A stretch of 12,139 nucleotides of DNA. Source: Baffinella frigidus (taxonomy: Eukaryota > Cryptophyceae > Cryptomonadales > Baffinellaceae). Shown piece after piece: positions 6,239 to 11,970 of the stretch. A program made the translations under genes and the position numbers. Location: contig MU646379.1 in NCBI GenBank assembly GCA_026770585.1, forward strand, positions 673,692-685,830, read 5' to 3'. The number at the start of each line of letters is the position of its first letter. Within the stretch, counting starts at the first letter, position 1. Below the pieces are notes generated by a model, which was not told the origin of the DNA, ran no database searches, and worked only from the letters and a program-made list of their open reading frames with translations.

Positions 6239-6388
6239 TAACGGCCTGAAAATGGGGCAGTTAGGCATACGGCATTGCCTAGGACCTCCTACCGTAGGCC
6301 GAGGGATCCCAGGACCAAAAAGTCTCGGCCTACGGTAGGAGGTCCTAGGCAATGCCGTAGGCCTAACTACCCCATTTTCAGGCCGTTA
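6239..6388. mobile_element. 150-bp foldback element (TACGGCATTGCCTAGG core)
   Basis: 65-bp arms (6239-6303 and 6324-6388) with two mismatches and a 20-bp loop. The outer stem is TAACGGCCTGAAAATGGGG. The inner 33 bp of the left arm (6268-6300) are identical to 3373-3405 in the hairpin at 3335-3505, whose outer stem is different. A minus-strand frame over the hairpin is not a gene. Confidence 0.95.
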
Positions 6389-6461
6389 CCCTGTTAACCT
6401 TCCCACTTCCAACCCCGCGCAACCTCCCCCAAGAGATTCATTGAATGAAAAGCCAACCCCC

Positions 6462-6627
6462 TGATTCAGATGACGTTCCGCGACGGGAACAGCCCCGCCG
6501 GCAGGCTCGTGAACGGACGCCGAAGCCAGACGGTCGGTCGTGACTGCCTTGCGTGTTCTCACCTGATCAGGTTCTCCCCAATGCAGATGCACAATGCTAG
6601 GAAGACTCGCCTTCCTGCAAAACCCCG
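6462..6627 (+). repeat. Long form of a dispersed repeat, with a nested block
   Basis: The ends match the short form at 5802-5850. The middle (6486-6602) holds 6504-6558, which matches the reverse complement of 8931-9005, and a perfect 12-bp palindrome, ACCTGATCAGGT, at 6561-6572. The 64- and 96-codon frames across it have no recognisable domain. Confidence 0.75.
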
Positions 6628-6671
6628 TACCAGAAACGTCATCTTTATGTCCCATGTTCATTAGTTTGGTT

Positions 6672-6879
6672 GTCAACTTCTGTGCACACCGCTCTCTACC
6701 GAATCATTGATTGCGGAATAGCGCAGCGTGCAGCGAAGTTAGCCGTCGAAATAATGAAATAATGGGTCGAGTTAACGAACGTCTTGAACTGGAACTGTCA
6801 ACGTTACCCGTTATTTCATCATTTCCATTGCCAACTTCCCTGCGGACCGCTCTACCGAATCATGGATTGCGGAATAGCG
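6672..6879. mobile_element. Degraded foldback element with flanking direct repeats
   Basis: Left CGTGCAGCGAAGTTAGCCGTCG pairs imperfectly with right ATTGCCAACTTCCCTGCGG; inside, GAAATAATGAAATAATGGGT pairs with ACCCGTTATTTCATCATTTC. The outer words resemble those of 1662-1836 (GTGCAGAGAAGTTGGCC, GAAATAATGAAA). The hairpin is flanked by a ~35-bp direct repeat (CCGCTCTCTACCGAATCATT at 6689 and CCGCTCTACCGAATCATGG at 6847, both continuing GATTGCGGAATAGCG). Confidence 0.75.
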
Positions 6880-6947
6880 TGTGCTCCGACTACAGAACGT
6901 GAAGAATGAGAATGAGCATGGGGGGGGAGGGGGAATACTAGATACAC

Positions 6948-7098
6948 TTATCTCAGAAAAGGACTTTTAGAAGTCCCTTTCCTAAAGTCAACTCCCCTAC
7001 AAATCCGTCAACTTATGCTCAGAGTAAAGAATAAGTTGACGGATTTGTGGGGAAGTTGACTTAGGAAAAGGACTTCTAAAAGTCATTTTCTGAGATAA
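6948..7098. mobile_element. 151-bp foldback element (TTATCTCAGAAAA ends)
   Basis: Arms 6948-7016 and 7031-7098 are near-perfectly complementary (TTATCTCAGAAAAGGACTTT...GTCAACTTAT and ATAAGTTGAC...TTTTCTGAGATAA) with a 14-bp loop. Preceded by a G-rich run at 6917-6933. Two GTCAACT words lie in each arm. The end sequence resembles the CTCATCTCAGACAA end of copy D. Confidence 0.95.
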
Positions 7099-7352
7099 AC
7101 ACGGTGGGACTCGAGCGCAGGACGTTTCTGTAAGTCCTCACGCCAAACGCTTGAAGCTTGTAACACAATCTAAATTTTCAAGGAGAGGGGGGCTGGTTCG
7201 GAACGTTCTGGGCGCGCATATGGGGTGCCAGACCACAAGATGGTTTCTCGGTGCTGCATGTGGAGCGCAGAATGGTCATAGGTGGCGAGAATGCTGCTAG
7301 ATGAGGTGGCGCGGGGGCGGGGGCGGGACGTTAAAGGCAAGCATGCGGGGTG
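7099..7352. other. Spacer with dispersed GGAACGTT...GCATGCGGGG word
   Basis: GGAACGTTCTGGGCGCGCAT (7200) and GGGACGTTAAAGGCAAGCAT (7325) are matched by GGAACGTTAAGGGCGCGCAT at 8299, giving three dispersed copies of ~28 bp. No gene seen. Confidence 0.65.
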
Positions 7353-7414
7353 TAGGGTGTAGAGTTTAAAGTTTATGGTGTAGAGTTTGAAGTTAAGAGT
7401 TTACGGTGTAGGGT
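7348..7414 (+). repeat. Decayed telomere-like patch
   Basis: GGTGTAGGGTGTAGAGTTTAAAGTTTATGG and similar words retain a 7-bp rhythm but few canonical units. Confidence 0.7.
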
Positions 7415-7598
7415 CTACGCTAGACCTGAGTGTGGGGCAATGGACAGCTGGGGACCGTTTACTACACAGTTTGGAGCCAAGGGGAAGCTTTTCAATGTCA
7501 GCAGTCTGTCGGTCATGGAGACAATTGGACACACTGTCAAGGCTCTCTTCGCATTTTACAATGATCCACACACTCATCCCGAACTTTCTGCTGACGGA
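7415..7598. other. Spacer, no gene seen
   Basis: Contains an isolated TTTACTACACA (7458-7468), a word from the foldback core, and CTGAGTGTGGGGCAAT, which is close to a word at 8148-8162. Open frames on both strands overlap and none has a recognisable domain. Confidence 0.4.
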
Positions 7599-7720
7599 CC
7601 TGGTCATAATCCCTGGTCATAATCCCATCTGGAATGTTCTTTACAACTGGTCACCTGGTCATAATTCCTTCCGGTTTACACCAGTCTCCTGGTCATAATT
7701 CCTTCTGGAATGTTCATGAT
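7599..7720 (+). repeat. Clustered CCTGGTCATAAT repeats
   Basis: CCTGGTCATAAT occurs at 7599, 7612, 7654 and 7688. The last three are followed by CCC/TCCTT and two by CTGGAATGTTC. Irregular spacing (13, 42, 34 bp) suggests an eroded tandem array of ~75 bp. Confidence 0.9.
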
Positions 7721-7815
7721 CCCTGGATGCGTCTCTTCGGAGCTCCGAGGGGGTCGCGTGTCGAGATCACGACAGCGGAGCTACCGACACGAACACCCCA
7801 TCGAGAACTTGAAGA

Positions 7816-7872
7816 GACGCCCCGCCAATTAAGGGACGCCCCGCCAATTAAGGGACGCCCCGTGAATTAAGG
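7816..7872 (+). repeat. 19-bp tandem repeat, three copies
   Basis: GACGCCCCGCCAATTAAGG at 7816, 7835 and 7854; the third has GTG for GCC. The leading GACGCCCCGCC matches the repeat-domain word seen at 2973-3560. Confidence 0.95.
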
Positions 7873-7905
7873 TGCTACCTACACCACTGTGGCCCATCCA
7901 AAATA

Positions 7906-7938
7906 GAAAAAACATGACGCGGAGCGTCATGTTTTTTC
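7906..7938. repeat. 15-bp perfect stem-loop
   Basis: GAAAAAACATGACGC and GCGTCATGTTTTTTC around GGA. The U-rich end would resemble a terminator in a bacterium, but nothing around it supports a transcript ending here. Confidence 0.9.
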
Positions 7939-7947
7939 CATTCCCCT

Positions 7948-8063
7948 CACGTGGCGCTTCGCGCCACGTGTTGGCGCGAAGCGCCGTTGAGCGCGAAGCG
8001 CCACGTGTTGAGTCACATATAAATCTCAACACGTCCGAACACATGCCCTATGCACGGACGTGT
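7948..8063. repeat. Cluster of overlapping CACGTG palindromes
   Basis: CACGTGGCGC-TTC-GCGCCACGTG (7948-7970) is followed by GGCGCGAAGCGCC and by GCGCGAAGCGCCACGTG (7991-8007), which is the exact complement of 7948-7964. CGTGTTGAG (8004) then pairs with CTCAACACG (8025), and ACACGTCCG (8029) with CGGACGTGT (8055). Arms are shared between successive stems, so several alternative folds are possible. CACGTG, the core of the plant G-box, occurs three times, but no promoter is supported. Confidence 0.85.
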
Positions 8064-8298
8064 TATCCTGTAGTAAAGTCCGGACACAGGGGGAAGTTCC
8101 CCAACTGTCCGAAAACAGGCCATTTGTTCCCCAGCTATCCGTCACCCCCTGAGTGTGGGCAATCTCATCGACTCCCTTTACAAAAAATAGCCAGAAATCC
8201 GGCTATTTCTCCAAAAGTTGACAGAATTTGAAGGTAGTTTGTCGAAATTGACTTTTGCGAATGCCCCCCATCAGGTCTAGCGTAGTTAGGGTTGGGGT
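8064..8298. other. Spacer with small stem-loops
   Basis: AAATAGCC (8185-8192) pairs with GGCTATTT (8201-8208). Words GTCCGGACACAGGGGGAAGT and CCCAACTGTCCG near 8080-8113 are partly complementary. CAGGTCTAGCGTAGTTAGGG at 8272 resembles the reverse complement of 7412-7426. No gene seen. Confidence 0.4.
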
Positions 8299-8572
8299 GG
8301 AACGTTAAGGGCGCGCATGCGGGGAGAGGAGGGGACGCGCTGCTCTGAAATCGCTGACATCGCCGCCTTCGTGCGCCGCACCTGCACTCTCGATTTGGTT
8401 CGCTTCAGGGCCCAGAAAGCTGTCCAGGACTGAACGGTTCCGCACCTGCACCAGTGCGTGTGTTAGACGCCAGAGGGATGTGTGCAGACTGCACTGACCC
8501 CTCGGGGTAGGTACCGCGGTGACTGTTGACGTCAGGGGCCATTTACGCTGCTCAGCCGTGTTCGACACGGAG
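8299..8572. other. Low-copy sequence, no supported gene
   Basis: Starts with the third GGAACGTTAAGGGCGCGCAT word. A 97-codon minus-strand frame (8305-8598) is the most gene-like frame in composition here. I recognise no domain and it runs into the 31-bp tandem repeat, so it is not called. Confidence 0.35.
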
Positions 8573-8690
8573 GGGCCCTCTCTGCACAGCGGGGTCACAT
8601 CAAGGGCCCTCTCTGCACAGCGGGGTCACATCAAGGGCCTTCTCTGCACAGCGGGGTCACATTAGAGGCCCTCTCTGCACAGAGGGTTGA
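8573..8690 (+). repeat. 31-bp tandem repeat, about 3.6 copies
   Basis: GGGCCCTCTCTGCACAGCGG followed by GGTCACATCAA, at 8573, 8604, 8635 and 8666. Units 1 and 2 are identical; unit 3 has TTC for CTC and ATTAG for ATCAA, and unit 4 is truncated after CTGCACAG. The word TCTCTGCACAG also occurs in the right arm of the 1662-1836 foldback. Confidence 0.95.
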
Positions 8691-8897
8691 CGACGCGTCC
8701 CGAATGTTGACATGCAGCTGCGACGAACCTCTGGTTCTGTCGCTGTCTACTTGGGCGCACCAATTTGGCGACCCCGGGCTTTTCCCGAAGTGCTTGTTGT
8801 GCGTCATCTGGCTCCACCTAGTTCGACCGGGGTTTCAGGTTTCGGGTTTCAGCTGGCGCCTCTCCACCTGGTTAGCAGGTTAGGGTTTTCGTTTGGC
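8691..8897. other. Spacer with weak telomere-like words
   Basis: GGGGTTTCAGGTTTCGGGTTTCAG (around 8830-8853) and GGTTAGGGTTTTCG (8879-8892) are decayed TTTAGGG-like words. A 72-codon frame has no recognisable domain. Confidence 0.4.
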
Positions 8898-8930
8898 TCC
8901 AAAGGTAACGGGTTACAGCGGGGGTGCTAG

Positions 8931-9005
8931 GAACACGCAAGGCAGTCACGACCGACCGTCTGGCTTCGGCGTCCGCGTGACCGGTCACGCGGGCGTTCAC
9001 GAGCC
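8931..9005 (-). repeat. Dispersed block with inserted palindrome
   Basis: The reverse complement matches 6504-6558 almost base for base, but it carries 20 extra bases. The extra DNA contains the perfect 18-bp palindrome CGCGTGACCGGTCACGCG at 8974-8991. On both sides the match resumes exactly (GCGTCC before, GTTCACGAGCC after). A short repeat, CAAAGGTAACGGG, brackets the block (about 8900 and 9033). Confidence 0.9.
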
Positions 9006-9167
9006 GACCAGCTATGGGCTTCCCCCCGCTTCAAAGGTAACGGGGTTGCACCGCGCACCCAGCGTGTCAACCTACGAATAGTCTGTCAACCCGAGTGAGG
9101 CAGAGCTAGAAGCCCGGTATGCAGGGGAAACTCCTCAGGGGAATTGGCAAGCGGTGCTGAACTACGC

Positions 9168-9282
9168 TCATCTCAGACAATACTTTTTAGAAAGGGTTCC
9201 TGCAAGCGAAATTTACTACACACTGTGATCATATTAGTAATAGTAAAACGCTTGTGTAGTAAATTTCGTTGGCGAGAAAGCC
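9168..9282 (-). mobile_element. Foldback element, TTTACTACACAA family, copy D
   Basis: Same subtype as copy B, inverted. Core about 9202-9271, with TTTACTACACACTGTGATCA on one side and AACGCTTGTGTAGTAAATTT on the other. Arms AGAAAGGGTTCCTGC and GGCGAGAAAGCCTTTT are imperfect. The outer tail CTCATCTCAGACAATACTTT is also shared with B. Confidence 0.92.
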
Positions 9283-9423
9283 TTTTTTTAAAAGAGCGTT
9301 GGAGAAGAACGGGAGGAGTTGGGACCTCGTAGCGAAGGATGTCATACTATTTTAAAATTTGAACTTTACAAGTCCTTGACCAGCGGAACGATGTGTAGTA
9401 ATTATCACACACATATCGCGTTT
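9283..9423. other. Spacer with a fragment of the foldback core
   Basis: TGTGTAGTAATTAT at 9391-9404 is a lone piece of the TTTACTACACAA core, followed by CACACAC, and could be a truncated or eroded copy. GAGTTGGGACCTCGTAGCG (about 9315) recurs diverged at about 2150 (inverted) and 9540. Confidence 0.45.
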
Positions 9424-9461
9424 GGTCACGTTCCTGGGGGAATTCCCCCAGGAATGTGACC
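9424..9461. repeat. 38-bp palindrome
   Basis: GGTCACGTTCCTGGGGGAAT to its complement centred on GAATTC, with one mismatched pair. There is effectively no loop, so cruciform extrusion would be possible. Confidence 0.95.
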
Positions 9462-9660
9462 ACGCCTGCCCGTGACTGGTACTAAATGTAACAACCCCAC
9501 ATTTAAAATACCCCCCCTTCCAGCCTCGAGTGGTGGGGTGGCACCTCGTGGCGGAGGATATCATTCTGGAGGTGCATCGACTCATGCTCAACCTGCGAGG
9601 GAGAGCGCGTCGCCACTTCCGCCGCTGCCCTCGGGAGAGGCGGCACAGACCCCGCGACTG
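9462..9660. other. Spacer before the GCGAAC array, no gene seen
   Basis: Overlapping frames (9472-9771 and 9530-9895) give unrelated proline- or arginine-rich peptides in two phases. Neither shows a domain. Confidence 0.4.
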
Positions 9661-10028
9661 CTGCTGCGAACAACACCACTTTCAGTCAACTGCCACCATT
9701 GGGCGGAGGCGCCACGTCCGCCGCTGCCTGGTTCGCTCCTGCTGCTGCGAACCAGGGCTGAATTCAGTTAACTGCTCTGCCGGCGGGGAGGGCGGAGGGG
9801 GGATGTGCCCCGCCCCTGCAGCTGCGAACAAGACTACTTTCAGTCAACTGGATGCTAGCAGAGGGCAGAAGCGAGGGCACGGACCCCACCCCTGATGTTT
9901 CTGCTGCGAACCAAGACTGGTTTTAGTCAACTGCAACGCCCCCCCCCTTCCGGCGAACCGGGACTGCATTCAGTCAACTGCTGCGAACTAAGATCGGGAC
10001 TCGTCAACTGCTCTGCGAACAGAGGACA
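9661..10028 (+). repeat. Degenerate GCGAAC...GTCAACTG array
   Basis: GCTGCGAACCAAGACTG followed after a short variable stretch by TTCAGTCAACTG. TGCGAAC or GCGAAC starts near 9665, 9746, 9823, 9905, 9953, 9982 and 10014. GTCAACTG or GTTAACTG follows near 9685, 9767, 9843, 9926, 9973 and 10003. Spacing shortens along the array from ~80 bp to ~30 bp because the inter-unit linkers differ (CTG/GCC-rich in the first units). Confidence 0.85.
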
Positions 10029-10075
10029 GATTCCAGCAGGGTGCAACAGAGCGATATGAGACGCCCGTCGCCCTA

Positions 10076-10106
10076 AATCCTAAGCCCTCAACCCTTTAGG
10101 GTGGGT
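10076..10106 (-). repeat. Short telomere-like patch, C-strand
   Basis: AATCCTAAGCCCTCAACCCTTTAGGG: C-strand words ending in a head-to-head CCCTTTAGGG, the reverse orientation to the main arrays. Confidence 0.75.
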
Positions 10107-10118
10107 GAAGACGAGTTA

Positions 10119-10255
10119 ATCTCCATACAAGTATTAATTAATTGCTTTTCGGCAACGAAAATTACTGCACGATTTGCTCATAAAAGGAATAGTAAAGCAT
10201 TTGTGTAGTAAATTTCGTTGCGCCAAAAGCAATTAATGAATACTTTTGTGGAGAT
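10119..10255 (-). mobile_element. Foldback element, TTTACTACACAA family, copy E
   Basis: 137-bp hairpin with arms ATCTCCATACAAGTATTAAT...TTGCTTTTCGGCAACG and their complement, core 10152-10221. Its reverse complement is nearly identical across the full 137 bp to copy F (10704-10840). Both also continue GATTAA beyond the left end as oriented here. Confidence 0.95.
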
Positions 10256-10330
10256 GAAAGTACCTACTCCGTCTGGCGACAACGGAACTTCGCTCAGCGG
10301 TGACGTTGCCCGTAGGAAGAAATGCCTGTT

Positions 10331-10446
10331 TGACGCTTCAGGGTTTAGGGTTTGGGGTTTGTGGTTTGTGGTTTGTGGTTTAGGGTTGAGGGTTTGGGGT
10401 TTGGGGTTCGAGGTTTGGGGTTTGGGGTCCAGGGTTTAGGGTTTGA
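10331..10446 (+). repeat. Third telomere-like array, with TTTGTGG variants
   Basis: GGGTTTAGGGTTTGGGGTTT followed by three TTTGTGG units (10358-10378) and then TTTAGGG, TTTGGGG and TTCGAGG words. TTTGTGG is another locally amplified single-variant block. Confidence 0.95.
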
Positions 10447-10703
10447 CAGAGATGCAAGTCCGAGGGAGTCCTCCACCCTACCGTACTACACTCAAAACCA
10501 CGCGCCGCCACCTCCCCGGATTCCTCAGAGATTCCGTTCACGTCCATGGAACCGCCACCTCCCAAACGTTACAAAAACACGAGGCTCATAACCTGTCATA
10601 CACCGAAAGCGCCTCGCTCAGGGCCTCAAGCGAGCTGCCCTCCAGCTCCGCGGTGCCCCCCCCGGTGTCGTTGGTCGCGCGCCGCGCCGCCGCTACCACC
10701 TGC
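10447..10703. other. Spacer, no gene seen
   Basis: The end, GCGCGCCGCGCC...TACCACCTGC (10674-10703), recurs at 11277-11306, where no foldback element follows. The 112-codon frame beginning at 10443 runs into copy F and shows no domain. Confidence 0.45.
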
Positions 10704-10840
10704 ATCTCCACAAAAGTATTAATTAATTGCTTTTGGCGCAACGAAATTTACTACACAAATGCTTTACTATTCCTTGTATGAGCAAATTGTGTAGTAATTT
10801 TCGTTACCCAAAAGCAATTAATTAACACTTCTTTGGAGAT
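10704..10840 (+). mobile_element. Foldback element, TTTACTACACAA family, copy F
   Basis: 137 bp, arms ATCTCCACAAAAGTATTAAT...GCTTTTGG and complement ending CTTTGGAGAT, core 10738-10807 (CAACGAAATTTACTACAC, GCTTTACTATTCCTTGTATG, TGTGTAGTAATTTTCG). It is an inverted near-identical partner of copy E, 448 bp away. The pair could recombine to flip the interval, or itself pair into a larger hairpin. Confidence 0.95.
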
Positions 10841-10885
10841 TAACCTGCTCTCGTATGGAAACAGCCTCGATCTAAAACACCTTTT

Positions 10886-10964
10886 TGCTATCTTAGGGGT
10901 GGGATTTGTACTATTACACAGCTACGTCAAGGCTAAGATGGAAAATTTCGCCCACACGATAGCA
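10886..10964. repeat. Imperfect hairpin, TGCTATCTTAGG core
   Basis: TGCTATC...GGGTGGG pairs with CCCACACGATAGCA. A related sequence (TGCTATCTTAGGCATGGG ... CCACCCGTAACATAGCA, 11674-11731) lies in the apex of the 11592-11822 hairpin. Confidence 0.6.
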
Positions 10965-11228
10965 CCAAACGGTTAACTTGCCACGATTTTGAATAACCCC
11001 TGAGCGATAAGACCTACGACCCTGCGGTAGGCAACCCGTAGTTGCATAGGGGGGTTCCTACGGATATGGTAACGGAAACTCGGGCACTGAGTGCCCGAAA
11101 AGCCCTTCGTAGCCCGCTATGTGGGTTGCCGCCCTGTTGACTTACGAGGGATCTCATCTCGGAAGATAACTGAATCAGTTCCTTTTCAATAGGAGGTTGC
11201 ATAGGAGAAATTAGTTAGGGCATAGTAA
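10965..11228. other. Spacer with one 17-bp palindrome
   Basis: CGGGCACT-G-AGTGCCCG at 11081-11097. About 11017-11070 resembles the inverted 3690-3741 segment (GACCCTGCGGTAGGCAACCC). No gene seen. Confidence 0.5.
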
Positions 11229-11253
11229 ATTTAATTAGGCCCCCTAATTAAAT
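11229..11253. repeat. 10-bp AT stem-loop
   Basis: ATTTAATTAG-GCCCC-CTAATTAAAT, perfect stem. Confidence 0.85.
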
Positions 11254-11384
11254 GAAACGCTGTGTGGAGGGATGGTTGCGCGCCGCGCCCCCTTTACCAC
11301 CTGCCCCCACCGAAGGTTTCGTTACCGCCCTGGTAAAAGCCCCACGCAGTTGAGTCAACCGCGGCGGGATACCGTAGGGGGGTG

Positions 11385-11545
11385 TTATCGACAGCGAATA
11401 ACCCTCGAACGAGAGTGGAGGGCCCAGCAGGCAGGGGCTCGTCTTGAGGCGCATGGATCACTCATCTCCAAGCTTGAGGGTGATAAAAAAGAAGAAGAAG
11501 AAGAAGATGATGATGATGATGGGAAGGGCGGGTGAGGGGCTCCTG
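11385..11545 (+). repeat. Repeat unit (TTATCGACAGCGAA), copy 1
   Basis: The unit runs TTATCGACAGCGAATAACCC, AACGAGAGTGGAGGG, GGATCACTCATCTCCAAGCT, a GAA microsatellite (11491-11505), a GAT microsatellite (11506-11520), then GGGAAGGGCGGGTGAGGGGC and TCCTG. Copies start at 11385, 11833 and 11971. The microsatellite frames (Lys and Asp runs on +, Ser runs on -) are not genes. Confidence 0.9.
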
Positions 11546-11546
11546 G

Positions 11547-11576
11547 GGGCGGGTGAGGGGTGCCCCTCACCCGCCC
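11547..11576. repeat. GC-rich 14-bp stem-loop
   Basis: GGGCGGGTGAGGGG-TG-CCCCTCACCCGCCC. The left arm repeats the AAGGGCGGGTGAGGGG that precedes it at 11525-11540, so either copy can pair with the right arm. Confidence 0.9.
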
Positions 11577-11591
11577 TTGTCGATGATTATT

Positions 11592-11822
11592 GTAGAAATG
11601 GGCTCCGCGCGGATTCAAGGTCAGGTGAGGAAATGAGGTCAGGAGATAAAAAATCGTCGAAAATGAACTTTTATGCTATCTTAGGCATGGGCAAGATACC
11701 CAAAATAGAATTAACCACCCGTAACATAGCACAAAATCGATTTTTCGTCCAAAAATCGATTTTTTGACGGTCCTGACCTCCTCACCTCACGTTCTCAAAA
11801 TCCGCGCGGAGCCCATTTCTAC
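11592..11822. mobile_element. 231-bp foldback element between repeat units
   Basis: Perfect 24-bp ends (11592-11615 and 11799-11822, GTAGAAATGGGCTCCGCGCG...). Imperfect pairing continues inward (GGTCAGGTGAGGAAATGAGG with GACCTCCTCACCTCAC) and outward (TGTCGATG with CATCGACA). The apex contains the TGCTATCTTAGG segment also seen at 10886-10964. It sits between copies 1 and 2 of the repeat unit. Confidence 0.88.
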
Positions 11823-11832
11823 GATACATCGA

Positions 11833-11967
11833 CATCGACAGCGAACAACCCTGTAACGAGAGTGGAGGGGGCATAGACTTTTGGATCACTCATCTCCAAG
11901 CTTGAGAGTGAAGAAGCAGAAGAAGAAGAAGATGATGATGATGGGAAGGGCGGGCGAGGGGCTCCTG
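11833..11967 (+). repeat. Repeat unit, copy 2
   Basis: CATCGACAGCGAACAACCCTGTAACGAGAGTGGAGGGGGC, then the shared GGATCACTCATCTCCAAGCT, shorter GAA and GAT runs (11911-11940) and GGGAAGGGCGGGCGAGGGGC. It preserves the intact CCCTGTAACGAG junction that is interrupted in copy 3. Confidence 0.92.
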
Positions 11968-11970
11968 TAA

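Noticed and set aside
7948-8007. G-box promoter
   Set aside because: CACGTG copies are explained by the palindrome series, and no gene start is supported downstream.
8305-8598. 97-codon minus-strand frame
   Set aside because: No recognisable domain; its beginning lies in the 31-bp tandem repeat.
10676-11306. Empty-site proof for copy F using the 11277-11306 paralog
   Set aside because: Only the left flank matches; sequence after the insertion point does not resemble the right flank of F, so it is not a clean empty site.
11385-11767. Frames with Lys/Asp or Ser runs
   Set aside because: Products of GAA and GAT microsatellites and hairpin arms, in several phases at once.
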